The notes: generated by a model not told the origin, from the sequence alone. A stretch of DNA of 64,000 bases from Dipylidium caninum (GCA_017562135.1 QEYB01001046.1:124001-188000); one strand, 5' to 3'. Positions 13,777 through 27,951 are shown, counted from the first letter of the stretch. Numbers and translations: made by a program.

Positions 13777-16700
13777 TAAAAGCGCCTACTCCAGACACAC
13801 TCAGACGTCGGGTGTGGGGCTGGTTTATGACTTCATGTCTGCCAGACTGTCGCTTTAACGTTGGCTGAGGGAGATTCACACCATAAGCTGCGCCTGATTG
13901 GGGACGAAGAAGCCTTCGCCGCTGCGTCGTTACCGTATCAGAGGGCAGCAGGAGGCGCCTCCCTTTGCGTTCCCCCCTCGAGTCTCCATTCCTCCTCATG
14001 CGACAGCATGAAAACCTCCTTCCTCTCTCCGGACCACTTGCTGTCGAGTCGAGTTGTACATTCTGGCGTGGGACGGAGGCATGGACGCTGTCTGAAGTTA
14101 AACAATTCTTGCTTGCGCTTAATAGGATGCACCTTTCTTAGCTACTTGAAAGTATAATGCAAGTGCAGAGTACCGACTGAGATTTCCGACGAAAAATGAT
14201 TCATTTCCACCATTATATTCATCGGACAAAGTTATGTGTTGGCATTACTGACTGGAACGGAGTGAAACGGTCGGCCATCATAATTCCCTGCTTTACAGCT
14301 ACTCTCTCAGTCGTTCGTTTGATTTTTAAGTCTGTCTGGAAAGAGGCGTTAGAAGAGGCGGACCCAATGAGGTTTCGCGGCGGACAGACCGGAGCAGATG
14401 AAAAGGGAGTTTTAACTAACCGACTACCGCTGGTACAGCAACTAGCAGCCCCCCGGGGACTCACAGCACCACCGTACATTGGCGGAGTGATTTGATTTAG
14501 TATAAATCATCACCCATTTAGCCTTACTCTCAAACGACCAGCCTCTCAAACTCCGCCATGAAAGCCGTAGGATGTTTGCGGTTGACGGAGCGCAGTCCCA
14601 CCTGCCATTACGCGGTCTTCGGGAGGATTCGTGACCGCAACGCGTGAGACTTCATTGCTGGCTGCTTTCGATGCCAACAGTTTATTGCAGTGTGGCGCGA
14701 AACCTCGCTCCGACGTTCTAACGACTGGAGCTACCGCCTAATGGGCAATGCGGGGAGAGAGGCGCGGCTGAGGCGATTCGCATTATGGAAACACGGACAC
14801 AGGCGAGGACTCGGTCGGGCTGTACTAAGGTGAAGCTGAAAGAGGCTTCTCCATGGAAAGGCGGATGGCGCCATGCCGACCTTTCAGCCGGTCTCTGTCA
14901 TTCACCCCCAAATTTCTCCCCATTGGACAAAATGGTGACCACAAAAGGAGTGTGAAAGCGGCTAAATTTGGTTCTTGGCCGGTGTCGGCATCGCCTCCGC
15001 TGTGAGGTGAGGACAAATGAGCATCATTCGGATGGAAGGCTGTCGACCTCCTGGCTCCTTGTCAATTGGCGCCTTCTTTCGCCTAATTGTCCACACACTT
15101 TCGAGGCTGCTTCATGTAGACTTTTTCGGACGAATGTTGCACTATAAAATGACGTTCACAGACGTCCACAAGCAGAGAAGAAACAGCAACTCGTCCACTT
15201 GGTCGGTGGTTCCAACTCGAGAGGCAAACGGCAGTGGAGATGGTGGTGGAATCGCCCCAAGCTCCAGACACTAACGCCGCAGACAAAGGCGGACCGTTCT
15301 GCTATTCATTTGCCTGCCTTTGTGACAGTAAAATGAATGGCACTGCAAATGGTCTGTTTGCAACGCTTTGTCAGTCGTAATGTTTGCTGAAAAAGGCCTC
15401 GTGGCGAAGAGGGTGTCAGGGGAAGCCACCTCCGCCACAACCCTTTCGCACGCCAGTGGAATTTCCGACAGCACCGTCGTCTGAAAGATAAGGTGAGGAA
15501 GAAAACTCTTGAGCGATGCGACAGGAAAGCCGACGGGAAGGTGGAGTGACTGTCCGTGTCGCCAGTCCCTTCTGCCAGCGGATGTGCCGAAGGTTGGATG
15601 TTAGTAAAAACGAAGTGCAGGATATTAGTCCACGTCCCGTAGAAAAATAAACTGGCAGACGAAAGAGGGGAAATATATCTCGTAAAGATTGTTCAATGGG
15701 TGACAGACGGGCTATCAAACAACTTGTATTTTCGCCCCCACACTCCTTAGCCATTTTATTATAAAGCAGGCGACCAAAGGAATGGCGATTAACTACGGTC
15801 CTTATATCTTTAATTATACATTACATGTGAAATAAAGTCAAAATTAAGTGAGCCAACCGGAGCTGAAACCCAAACCGTCTTAATGGACTGATGTTTGGCC
15901 GAATGGACAGGTGGGACAAAATAAACACGCCTTTGCTCAGCGTATCCCGCCTATTTTGAACTCCTCCGAAATCAAACGCATCCCATCTGACCAAAGACAC
16001 AGTTTTGGGGAAAATCCTATCTAACAGAGTATTTCCACTAATCGAGACTCAGTGGGAGAGAAGAAGGGGCTATTTCAGTCCATAATCTTGGGCCGCTGCC
16101 ATCTGCCTCTCCCCGGAGAATACGACCCATTCTGCTCAGCCTACTATCGCAGACCATTTGAATATTCACACACTGCTTTATATGAGCTTTTAAAACTCTC
16201 CCACGCGCATGTTCTTTGTTTGTCTTGTCATCAGGGCGCTTTGTGAAGCCCGATTTTTTACTACGTACATGGAGTTTCATATACCAGTTTTAAATTTCCA
16301 TCAGATTCATTTAGGCTTTGACCCACATGAAAATAAATCACTCATTCTAACTTTCAGGGTTATTGGTGACGGGCACAGCAGGCACTGCAGCCTTGGAGCT
16401 TCATGTGGCCCCCCACCGCCTCCCCCCCACCCTTATTCCCAGGGCTTTGTAAATTGCATTTGAAGATCAGTCCAAAAAAATCGAGAGGAGTGCTGCACTT
16501 CAACTTAAGCCTGTCTAAATTGTTTAAAAGACGTTGGCTCAATTTTAGGGGTAAATTTCAATTTCCTCACCTCAGGCAGAGCAGCACAAGGTAGGCGCGC
16601 ATCAATCCGCCGTCACACCCCCTTTGCATTTATTGATTTTGCCCAGGGGGACACAGGTAATCGATAGACGGGCAGGTAAGAGGTTTCGAGCTGAGTTCAC

Positions 16701-16957
16701 GGACTCAAAGGACGGGCGAGAGAGGAGTGGGGGGAGGTCGAGGCACGCGGACGATTTTAGCTCGTCTTTAGAAGAAGAGACATGTTAAAATCATATGTAA
16801 ATACCCATTTGACCGTTTTTAATCTGCCTCGCCTTCCATCTCATTTCAACATTTTCCCAAATAGTTTATTCCTATTGATTGCGGTGTCAAGGCTGACTTT
16901 GCTACGACTGTCTTTTGGTGCACCGGAGCTGCAGCCACATGCATGTCCGCCTACAAG

Positions 16958-16983
16958 CACACACACACACACACACACACACA
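16958..16983. repeat. (CA)n microsatellite
   Basis: About 13 uninterrupted CA units. Confidence 0.95.
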
Positions 16984-18278
16984 TACTAGAAGCTTGTTAA
17001 CTTGCTCGTCGGCGTAATCTTCCGTCAACTCGACGCCCTTCGCGATAATGTGTCAATTGTGAGTGACGTTAAAGTGTCAATGTGGAAAAGCCGAGAAAGG
17101 GGAGGGGGGGGTAGGCTCCTAAAGACAATCGCCATCATGCGAGGGGGATTCATTCTTTTTTGTCCTGGTTGGAACGCTTTTCATACTTCCAGGACCAAAA
17201 GTAAGGGAGTGAAAAGCGAGTCACATACACACACTGCCCAAATCGCCGTACATTTTCACATGGGTTAGTAATAAAACTAATAGAAATGCATATTCTTTTA
17301 TTTAATTCTCCACAACAAATGAGTACGAAGGCGGGGTTTTAGAGGAAAAAAGTAGCACCACCTACGGTCGGCGGACGGGCAGTCCTGTCATGTACACGGT
17401 TGACGAAGGCTTGACGCCAACTTTTAGTGCATTCGAAGAAAAGGAAAAGCATTTGCTAATAACCAAAACGGGGTTATGAAAAAAACACTAACTTTACTAA
17501 TATTTACACACGAAATAGTGCATGGTGGCCTTCCAAACTCCCAATGTTCCATGTGGACTTGCGAAATAGGCAATAATTTCGGGGTTATGGGAGCCTTTTT
17601 CATCGGTTTAATATCATCACATTCATTAAAGTATTGTATATACCTCGAGGACACTGGCAACTGACATGTAAGTTCGGGGGTGACAAAGGTGGGCAGAGAG
17701 GAGAGGCCTTGTCCTCCCCTGGACTAGCTTATCGCCCGCCTCCTTGGTTGAAAGGCCTCTTTCTCGAAACTTGCGAGGGTTGGTGGATAAACGCAACAAA
17801 AGGGGCTTTCAGCATTGGCGAAATGTAGCAGAGGTTTAATAACATGCCAGGCAAAGAGTGTCGATGGGGTAAGAAGGTAATTTCTCCTACGTGCCTGAAG
17901 GGGGTGGGATCGCTTTTTCAAGTGGCTGGACATTAAAACATTCTGTGAAGACCGCAAAAAAACACACAAAGAAAGAAATGGGCTCCAGGTAAATTAAATT
18001 GCGCCGTTTTGGAGAGGGCGCCGACGCAAACTTACAAATGAGGTGTATAAATAACCTGGGTGAAGTCCACTCGGTTGCGGACGGTGATCTCATGGAGGCT
18101 TGCGACATTCGGAAATATTTGCTTTTGATAAGTCATTGTAGCATTCGCTCTGTCCCATCTGCTCTCCCACCCCCACAGTTCATTTGAGGGTCCGACCGAC
18201 CTAACTTTAGTTAAATCCTGCAAAAAATGGTTAGCTAAGGGACAATAAGAGGACGAGGGGGCCAATATTTCTTTCTGG

Positions 18279-18345
18279 CGAGGAGGAGGAGGACGACTCA
18301 GGAAGGAGGAGGAGGAGGAAGCCGAGGAGGAGCCGAGGGGGAAGA
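18279..18345. repeat. GGA-rich purine repeat
   Basis: Two (GGA)n runs separated by a short gacgactcagg spacer, then a G-rich purine stretch. Confidence 0.85.
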
Positions 18346-18532
18346 GGGGGGAGCTTGTCGCCTTTTCTCACAGCATAATCTGTTTCTTTTTCCTCCAAAA
18401 AGGCCTCAACTCAGCGCGTGTTTACGCGAGGCTCGTGTGGACTGGCTCGCACACCTGCACACGCATGCATTATCGCGGGTGGTACGAGAGAGGCCCTTTA
18501 ACGCCGACGTCCTCGCGGCAATGAGATTTCAC

Positions 18533-18535
<3 letters not shown>

Positions 18536-18565
<30 letters not shown>
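18536..18565. repeat. (CA)n microsatellite
   Basis: About 15 CA units, the longest dinucleotide run in the window. Confidence 0.95.
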
Positions 18566-18568
<3 letters not shown>

Positions 18569-21500
18569 CCACACCCACACAGGCGTGAGGCAGTGATGCG
18601 ACGGTGGACTGCGCTACGATGTGGCATGAGTCACCAGATGGAGACAATGTGGAAGGTGGAGGCGGCTGGAGGATGGAGGCTCGGGGGGCGGCGGCGGCGG
18701 GCTGGGGTGGGTGTGGAGAGAGAGGACGAGAGAGGGAGCAAACCCTATTACTCATTTTCTCACTCCCTCCCCTCCGCGCTTTCCCAAGGGGCCATGCGCA
18801 CTCTTACAAGCTCTCCTCTCGCGCCTCGTTCATTTTTCGAGGAAACATGAGAAATGCCACTGGGGTTGGAAGGCGTTTCCACCCCAAATGTGTGCCTCAA
18901 AACGCCTTCCTGCCCACGCCACCGTGGCTACTTCTCTTCCGATCAACTTCCCTCCCTTTTTGCGTCAACTGAGGTGGACAGTGATTCCTGCCTCACAGAA
19001 ATCCACGCGTCTCGTGGCGCCTTCAATTGCATAAACAGTCCGGTCTACATTCTCTTGGATTCTCCTTCTCAGACTCGTATCATGCTCACGGTGAGAGGGC
19101 AACGTGGATGGTTGACTTCACTCGTGTCGCACTCATAGATGAAGTCAATGCGGTGAAACAGGCGATGTCGGAGGTGTGGGGCACCACGAATCGACCTTCT
19201 CAGCCTGATTGGGAGGAGCTGGCGCATCTCAGCACGATCAACAAATTGTCTGAGGCACCAGAGGCTGAAGAGACCAGTCTCCTGAAAACAAAGGGGACAG
19301 GAGCGGGCCGGGGGCGTAGCCCCAACCAGACGCGCCAATGACGGGTGGCCGACGTTCCCGGCGGCTCTAAAAATTCTCATGCCTTTTCATCCTAAAAATG
19401 CCGTCAGCTTGTAAGCCGAGGGAGTGAAGGCGGCAGGCTTGTAACGAAGTCGTCGGGACCAATTAAAATGTACACATTTTAAGAAGTAGATGAGTCTGGA
19501 GGTATCCTCGCCACTGCCACTAAGCGGCAACGTCGTGGCGGTTAAATCGCCGAGTCCTTCGTAATGGAGTAGAATGGGGAGAAGAAGATGGGGAATGGGA
19601 GGGGTGAGGGAGATTTATTCCGGAGCTACTCTTTCACTAAAGTGGCCACGAGGAGATTCTCCTTCCTTCTTCTGCTCAAATTTCGATCACTCCACACTGA
19701 CCGTCACTCTTCTGTCCGCGCCAACTTCCGTTGTCGACGTAGAACAGCGTCGGGCGTGCGTTGAGACAATGGAAGGCAGGGGGCACTGCCACACGCTTCG
19801 TGGCCCGCGGAGAGGAAAGCCACCTCACCAGAGAAAGCGACTACCCTCGGGGCGACGAGTGGACTCATCGCCTGGCCAGACTTTCAATTTTCGAGGAGAT
19901 ATGTTGATCGCACTCTGTTTATCATTTCCATGACTTCCTCTATGTTAATTTCCACGCCTCTCGGATCCGACTTTCCACTGACACGAAGACCATGTGAAAA
20001 GGCGCCTTCCCGCCCTGGCTCTGAGTTGATTTGAGGGCGCAGTGAACAAAGGTGTGAGGGACTGGGAGGAGGGAAAGAGCCCGCCGGAAGGAGCACCACC
20101 AAGATGGGGTTTCAGGCTGAGGTGACAGCGCAGTGGAAAGCACCGGAGGCAAAGGAAGTCCCAATTTATCACCGAATTGGGCCTGCCCTCAGAGTTGTCA
20201 GCCCCTCATCGTCCCACTAAGACGGAAATAGTCTGACTCGGCTCCGCCACTTGTTAACATGGCTCTGACTACCGTCCCGTGAGTTATGGGCGATCCGAAT
20301 TAAATGTCACGCTGAAGCAGCCGACGTGAGGGGCGAGTGGGAGAGAGGCGCTTTCGGGTGGTCTGACGACGGTCGAGGCGACACGGCACTTAAGGGGAGA
20401 CGCCACGCCTCATAACGCCGGAGGAGGGCAACGCGCTACCGACAACATAAAAGGTGAAGTGGAGGCTCTGCGACGCCTAAAAGACTTCCAGCCATTTTGC
20501 TTACTACTAAAAACGGGTGTTGATGTGAGACAACCGCCTCGGGAGAAGACGGCCTCCTTCAAGGACCCTCTTTTCCCCCGGGTCAACGGAGAGGCGATGA
20601 AGCAATTTCGCCCATTTCATGCCCAACCGATGAGTCGATTTCGAAATGTGCGGGTCCGCAGCCGGAAATATAGCGAAAGTGTCCGCTGTCATCTTCTGGT
20701 AGAGCCATACAGGCGCCTCGGACTGACTTCTGCGGACATTCGAGGCCTCCTCTCGACTGCGGCGTGGTTGCCTGTCCCGTCAACTATCATAAATCCTCCT
20801 CTTCTTCCTGTCACAATTCCAACGATTAACGAATGACATTTTAACAAATGGGCGATGATTCACAAAATCAGACAATGTCGTGGGGTCCTACGAGGTGCAG
20901 CCCGGAAGGAGGAAGGGTCACTTTTCCCGTAAGGTCGTGTGGCTGACGAGGGGAGAGGAGGGCTGTGAAAGCAAAAAAAGAAACATTTTGTCTTAGGGAT
21001 GAAGTCTACTTGTAGGTAAATAGGCTTGAAGGCAGGTGGAGTGTGACGAGATCGCAACATCGCCAGCCACTGGTTAACTTGCCTCTCTCCGCCCCCGAAT
21101 CCCCGACCTGCTCCCGTCAATGCGGGCTGCCTGCGTCGCTTAAGGTGAAGAAACGCCTGACATCAGAGGGCGTCTTGCGGCGAGGGCGGAGGTCCTCTCG
21201 TCGCCGACTTTAAAGCCGGCTGCCGAAATGATTCCCGCGCCTCCGTGTTGGCGTACAAAGCGCAATGAGTGTTTGGTGAGACAGAGGCGGAGGCGACTCA
21301 TCGCCACTTCACTCACGCCACAGCGAGCTTCAACAGGCTCCCCACACCAGACGGTAAATAGAAGACATCTGTACTAGTGACTACACACAAACGGTATTGC
21401 GAGGCTCCTGCCCGCTACCTATGTGAAAAATGGTGTCATAAGGATCGGTGACGCTTGAAAAGTCATTTTACTGCTGAGTGTGACAAGGCAATTTCGAAGT

Positions 21501-21764
21501 GAAACGGGGTGACAGGTTGATCAGACGCTGCGGGGAGCCAAAAGGGGTATTTGGCCGCGAACAGCAATGAAATCCACTCTCGAGGCGACAATGCGATTTG
21601 CCCCGAGGCTGTCACCGCTGCCAACGCCAACGAGTGGCTCCGATGACCGAGCTGCGACGCCCCGTGGGGCGAGCAACGAAGAGCCCTTGGGGAGGGGAAA
21701 TGAGGACGAGTGTCACTCTGGGAGTCCCTGTTGACATAATTAGGGTTATAAAAGCACTGTCATG

Positions 21765-21831
21765 TTCTCTCCCTCCCTCCCTCTCCCTCTCTCTCGCCCC
21801 CTTCCCCTTCCCCTCGGCCTCCCTCTCCCTC
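21765..21831. repeat. CT-rich polypyrimidine tract
   Basis: ctccctccctcc-type units, 31 uninterrupted pyrimidines followed by C-rich pyrimidine blocks with only three purines. Confidence 0.85.
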
Positions 21832-21943
21832 GCGCCCACATAATGGTCTCCTTGTAGTTCCAGTGAACTTATTGATGGCTCAAAGTGTCACCTCCCTTCG
21901 CGCAGAAGTGTGCTACATTAATCTTCACCGTGTGCGCGTACTA

Positions 21944-21960
21944 GTGTGTGTGTGTGTGTG
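21944..21960. repeat. (GT)n microsatellite
   Basis: About 8 GT units. Confidence 0.9.
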
Positions 21961-22624
21961 AGGACGAGGGGCGACCGCGCTAATTTTACCCCCGTCCTCG
22001 GCATTCAGATGCTCTCGATGCAGTCGTATGGAAGGCCCTCGGCCTCACGGACGATACGCCGCAATCGCGAGCAGCGCCGGTGTGGGGGAGGCGGAGCCTG
22101 CGGGTTCGTTCGCGAGGAGGCCGACATTTGAATTACCGAGAGGAAGGAGGATGTGCCAGAACAGAATATACGTGCTAATGCCTGCCCATTCGGTCGGATT
22201 CTGAACTCACTGCTTGAAAAGCCTCTTTGGGCTCGGACTTTTGTGACTGGCTGGCGTCTCCTCCTCTGGCAAGGGGGCAAAAGCGCTCTCTCAGAGGATG
22301 CTGGTGAATTTCAATTACGAATGGACGTCTACGTGTGTTGAGGCGGCACTTTTCCCTGACTTCGTCTAGCGAATTATGCTGTACCATAAAAGTCTCCTCC
22401 AAACTACTGAAACACACTAATCTAGCGGAAGAGTGTGAAAGCGCGAGAGTGGGATGTCCCACATCTGTTTGCTCCCCCAGCCCGCCCCCTATCTGACCAT
22501 CCCCTTTCGGTTGGGCAGGTCCCAGGTGGCCTCCGTCCAGATTGTTCCGCCACTTTGTCGTACAGTGCAAACCTCGGCCAGATGAATGTTCGCTGCAAGG
22601 TCGCCCCTGCTTTTGTTTTCATTA

Positions 22625-22650
22625 GGCGGCCAGGCGGCCAGGCGGCCAGG
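22625..22650. repeat. GGCGGCCA octamer tandem repeat
   Basis: Three consecutive ggcggcca units. Confidence 0.8.
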
Positions 22651-22787
22651 GCAGAGTACAGGAAGGGTGAACTAACACACAGGGCGCATAAATCAACCGC
22701 GAAGCCGAGTTCAAGGAGACGGAGAGCAGGGGACTTGACGCTCGCCGCTGACATGGTGTGTGTAATGGCGCGGTTCGGCGGTGGGAC

Positions 22788-22822
22788 GCCTGGGCGGGTG
22801 GTGGGCGGCCGGGCGGGCGGGT
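22788..22822 (+). other. G-quadruplex motif, plus strand
   Basis: Six GGG runs separated by short loops. Confidence 0.6.
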
Positions 22823-23968
22823 GAGCTGGTGGGGAAGCGGCGACTTCAAGCACACACCAAGTGACAAGTGACTTCTTTTCTCCTCCTCCATAATCCTCAC
22901 TCACCAGTTATCCTACTTAATTGCTGAAATTTATCTCTACAGCCTGACACAAAGGCGGCTCGTGTAAATGGGAATGTATTTTGTGTGTGTGTGTTGCATT
23001 ACAAGGGGAAAGGGGGAAACCGAACCCAGCGCGGAGGTTAACTGGCCTTGGAGGGTTTTAAAGACAAGAAATCGAGGCGCATCCACGAGGAAACGCCATT
23101 CCGCTTTTTGGCTGTATAACGATGGCCGGCAACCGGCTCCCCCCGCCTGATGAATGTGCGTGGGGCAGCGCAAGTCTTGAGCGAAGGAGCAAGGCAGCGG
23201 GGCTAATTAGCCGTCGGAAAGTCGAAAGACCGACACACTGTCCGAAAAGCCGCCTTGTGGCCGTGTTGGCCGACCGGCGGGACGATGCCGACAAACTTGG
23301 GGTTAAGTCGGGCGATCGGTGCGGGAAGTGGGAGTTTGGGAAACCCGCGGCCAGCAGGGACAGGTAGCTGTGCGTGGGGCAAGTGGCGGCGCCTTGTTTG
23401 TCGTCGATCCCCGCGTCGATCAGCCGGCTTCCGGCCGGCCAACACTCACCTGACTTTGACTACTTTCATCCTCGAGGAAGGCAAACACCGTCTGATGATG
23501 AAGCAGTCGAGCGTGGATTCTCCTTCTTCTAACTCAACTTCAGTCAGGAAGCTGTCTGAAACCCACCATGATAAGATAATTTTTATTTTCAATTTTTAAT
23601 TCTCCGGGACCGAGTTTTCGACTCCGCCGCCTGTCCATCGGGTCATGCAACTGGGTTGCCGACTGAGTGACTGCTGATTTGCAGTAAGGAAAAAAATTCA
23701 GAATTTTTACTTAAAAGCACACCTTTCCGCACTAGGTACTGTCCCTCTCTTCTCCACGACCTGTCGCCATCGTTAAGGCGGTGTCGTCATTCCAACTTCA
23801 CAAAATTTCTCATCTTTACTATCCGAAGAAACTCAATCGAGTGTGATTTGACACGAGTAGCGTCATTAAAAGTGGTGCCGTGTGAGGGGTTCTGCATGGA
23901 ACGACGAAACGAGTGGCAGACCGGAGAAGGCGCACGGTCAGGACTCCACGACGGACGTGTCGACGCCT

Positions 23969-24003
23969 CCCAGCCCAGCCCAGTCCAGCCCAGCCCAGCC
24001 CAG
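23969..24003 (-). repeat. (CCCAG)n repeat, minus-strand G-quadruplex motif
   Basis: cccagcccag units with one gtc interruption. The minus strand has at least four GGG runs with two-base loops. Confidence 0.7.
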
Positions 24004-24718
24004 ATCGTCCAAGAATTTTTGGCAGCAGACCAGTGTCCTGTGTGGCTTTGCATTGCCATGGTGGACAACAACACCTCGCGACGATTTGCCACTTCCCACC
24101 GCTTCGCCCGACTCGCGTCGCTCTGCTCGACGTCGCCCTGTTGGACGCGCACACTCGAACTGGCCGTTCGGTTGTCTGGCAGCAGTTCAAAGTGCACCAC
24201 GCCTTCTTGCAGTCCCACCAGACTGACAGCAGACTCCCTTTTTGGTGTCGTCTTCGCTGCCTTCGTCCTCCCTCGTCGCCCACGCTCTCCCGCCGCGGAT
24301 TAACGCCGTTCCCAACTGGCCACTTTCCGTCGCCAGCACGTCGTCCTTCCACAAGTGGGCCAACTTCGTCGCACTTTCAGATGCGAATCGCCGATGCTGT
24401 CAATGCGTTGCGTCAAAATGAACTTCATCAAGCCGGTGAAGCGTGGGGAGCCAAAGACCGGGTTTCCGGGCATGGCAAAGCTTTTTCCTACTTTTCCCTT
24501 CAATGCACGTGTGCGATTCGCCTCTGAGCTTCTCTGCAACACCGCGTCTCGTGTCTGACGCTCCGAGGCGACAACCGCCTCGTGCTGAAGTGGGTCCCGT
24601 CCACTTCTGCCGCACGGACGACCAGCTCGCGGGGGGCACTTTTCAATGGCAAAAATGCCCCAACGAAATCCGACGAACCGATTTTGACGACACTGCCTTT
24701 CTTCCTTTCAAGGCCTCA

Positions 24719-24762
24719 TCCCCATCCCCGTCCCCGTCCCCCCCCGTCCCCGTCCCCATCCA
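24719..24762 (-). repeat. (CCCCGT)n repeat, minus-strand G-quadruplex motif
   Basis: Runs of CCCC separated by gt or at. The minus strand carries six or more GGGG blocks with two-base loops. Confidence 0.75.
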
Positions 24763-27700
24763 CGGCGCATCACTTCTCGTGTGCTCGTGATGCGTTCTTG
24801 TCTTTTTGGGAAGAAAATTTAACTCAGCAAGTCCTGTTCTCCCATTTGTCAGTTGCGAGTCGGGGAATCACAGGGCGCGGACGAGAGACCGGCGATGTTC
24901 GACAGGCCAGCGAGTTGTTTTTTCTCGTTCAGGAGGAGGCGACCTCGCGACCGGCGAAATCCCTCTCCATTAAAAGTGGAGTGCAGGAGAGGGCTTTAAC
25001 GCAGTCGGGATATTCCTCCGAGTTTCAAGGTAAATTCGGATTTTAGAATAACATTTGGCGATTGACTGAACAATGCCCTCCTCGACAGCCTTGTCTTTTA
25101 TCGTCCTCCTCGAGGTTTCCCCCTCGCAAGAGCCCCTTTAAATCCCAAGTCGGAGGGGCGATGGCGCTCAAAATTCCCGAGTCGCGTGTGAAAGACGATG
25201 CCACCCTCGCCCGCTTCGCGTCAACATCTCCAGTGGAAATGCGTGAGAGCGACTGTCAACGTGGTTTACATTAAATGGGTTTTGGCTGAAAGCTCAGGAC
25301 ATCGTCATTGGCTGAGTTACTGCCTTTAAGTCAGTATTGCACAAAAACACAGTGTTAGTAATAGAAAACCGTCATCGTCATCGTCATCAGCGGCAGTCAC
25401 CACGTGTATATGTACCGAAAAAGAGAAAACTAAAGGCACCAGCAGCTGCGAGGTGGCAGGAGGCGGAGTCGGCTGCGGTAGTGATGCCGTCAACTAAGGT
25501 TTGAGGCCACCTTGGAGCCAGCGGTTGCCTCCCTGCGTTTGATCTTTAATTGATAGGAGACATTCTGGGGGGAGAAGCATCTCCGAGAGACAGAGGCCTG
25601 CGTCAAAGGCGAAGCCTCGGGGACTTGTGCTCTCCGTCCGGACATTGCCACATCCGGTCTGTGCAAGCGCTTCAATTCCCTCCTCCTTCGCCTTAAGCAC
25701 ACATAAAGACCGCAAAATAGCCGAAAAGGTGGAAGACGAACACGCAATAGCAGTCTGAGGTGATATCAGGTCGTAGGATGACCGATTTAGACAGTCTCAG
25801 GGCATCAAGTCGCCGTCAAATTACTCCTGACAAGCCGGAAACCCCGCGGATCCGGTTGGACCAAAGTTCAACTGGCCATTACACAAGCCAACATGAATGC
25901 ATGAAATTAGGGCATTCGGTGGTAGTGAAAAGTGCTGCTTGAGCACCACAATTTCCCTGAATCTCAAATACTTTCTCAACTGGCGGATTGAGACACGAGT
26001 GGAGCGAACTGGCCTGTGGGAAAGCGGCTCATCCGCAGCCGATGCAATCTTGAGTGGGCAGCATTTCCTCGTCCAGGCTAATCAAGGAAGCACATAAGAG
26101 AGGAAGTATAAAGATAGGAAGGAAGGGGATAATTACCGTGAGAGATGAACTGCCTCAAATAATAACTGTCAAAGCAGCCCTTAAGGGAAAAAAGGACAAC
26201 TCAAATGAAAGAAGGGCCAATACAAAGGGAGGGGGGAGAGGGGAGGCTTTTTCAACCTCCCAAACTTTCCCATACAATAGGCAGGCGCGGCACACTATGG
26301 GGTCTGAGGATTACTCAGCAGTCGTGTTTTTGGGATGGATATGTTTTCTTTTTTTATTTACTAATGTTTTTCTCATAACAGCTCGGAGGCGTTGATTGTC
26401 CACTGATGGGTCCGACGATCATCTCACGCTAATTTCAATCTGTCCGACTTTTCGCGTCGCCTCGCAGTGAGTGTTGACGGCAGAGTGCTAATTGCAAGCG
26501 CCAAGTGTCAAAGCCACTTGTGTGCACACTTGCGGAGTGTGAGAGTTGCCATGAGGCCGGCGAAGTGACTGACGTAGACTGGAGGTCCAGGCCAACCGAC
26601 TTCGTAAGGGTTAAAAGGACAACGAAGGAGAAAGGAATTGGGCCCTTACTGTTGCCGGCTGAACTTTGTTATGTTGACATTCATAACACAAATAACTGTT
26701 TCGAAATCCCGCTTTTCCATAGAACCAGGCCAAATTAGCAACAGTGCTGGTGTCACTGAACTAATGTGTTTCCACCTGAGACATCATTTGAAAGACACAA
26801 CCACGTGTTCTATTGTCGACGTCTATTGGGGGTTAATAGGTTAGAGAGATCGGGCCGTGTTAAATTGAGTTGACAACGGATTATCGCCATGTTAAAAAAT
26901 AAGCGAAATTAAATCATTTACTGTACAAATAGCCAGGCAAATCGGGAATAAGTGTTCAATTTTTTAAATAATGTTGCAGAAACGAAAAGGAGATCCCTGT
27001 TACTAGATTTGCGGCGTTATGATAACGGTGATGAATGTGGAGGAGGGGGACTACAGAGTTGCCGGGGGGAAAGGTTGTAAAGGTTCAAAAAAGCTAGGCG
27101 ACATTTTGAACGGTCCCGTTTGTTAGCTAGACTCAGTCCAGCCTGATGGTTATGTACTGAATTCGCGACAGTCTGGTTATGTGAAGCTTTGTTCGGGGAG
27201 AGAATGAAACGGTAATTTAAAGAATTTAACCGTTTCCGCCGTACGGGATCCGGTGCTTTCAAGCCGAATTTAGCGGAGGAAGCGCCTTCAGCGAACCACA
27301 AATTATGTCTACTTACTAAGATTTGAGTAGCTTAATAAATCGAGGTGCTTTAAATGCGTATGTCAGTGGCAGGACAACGAAAACATGCCGTTCGACGGCA
27401 AATTAAGTTTATTTTACCACCTCTTTTCCCTCGCACTATAACGACAGGGAGACTCAAACTCCAGCTTGAACCAATACCCAATTAACTACAGCTAGGCGGA
27501 GGGTGCGACAATTTTATGAAGATTCGAAAGAGGAGCGGCACGTGCTTTCTTTGTATTTTCTCTGGGTTGTCTAGCAAGTAACTCTAAATAAGCCTCATCA
27601 TTATCTAAAGGGGGAGAAATCAAATCTCAGTACAATATAAGTGTATGTAAAAGTGAAAATGTTGTGCGAGGGTCGAATTGAAGTTCCAGTAAGTCAGCAG

Positions 27701-27951
27701 GCCAGAGGGGGGGGGTGAAAGGAAGAGTAAAAAGCGTGAAACACATCATCTCCTGAGGTAGACCTGACAAAATTACATTGATTAGGAGACGGGAAAAAGG
27801 AGTACATGTGAAAGTCTTCCCCTACCGTTACATTCCCCTTAAGAAGAGTTTTGTATATCGACAGGCAGCTGACTTAAACGCCCATTAAAGTTCTGAAATG
27901 CTACAAATAGGTGCCAAGCATGGGGAGAGAAATTACCGCTGCACTGACGTG

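Larger units (their letters stand above)
11221..23780. other. Gene-poor stretch, no supported gene
   Basis: It holds five GT/CA microsatellites, a GGA-rich purine stretch (18279-18345), a pyrimidine tract (21765-21831) and a G-rich quadruplex motif (22788-22822). Open frames such as 19027-19341 (+) and 20459-20836 (+) have no recognisable domain or splice support. Confidence 0.5.
23781..25050. other. GC-rich region with many overlapping open frames, unresolved
   Basis: Frames of 114-204 codons overlap on both strands (23913-24527 plus, 23819-24352 minus, 23848-24303 plus, 24582-25046 plus). Low stop-codon density follows from the GC content. Two cytosine-rich repeats lie inside (23969-24003, 24719-24762). 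None of the translations matches a family I know. A diverged exon or old mobile-element fragment is possible but unproven. Confidence 0.3.

Noticed and set aside
23819..24527. Long overlapping frames of 177 and 204 codons on opposite strands
   Set aside because: They are products of GC-rich repeats; no homology recognised. Kept only as an unresolved region.
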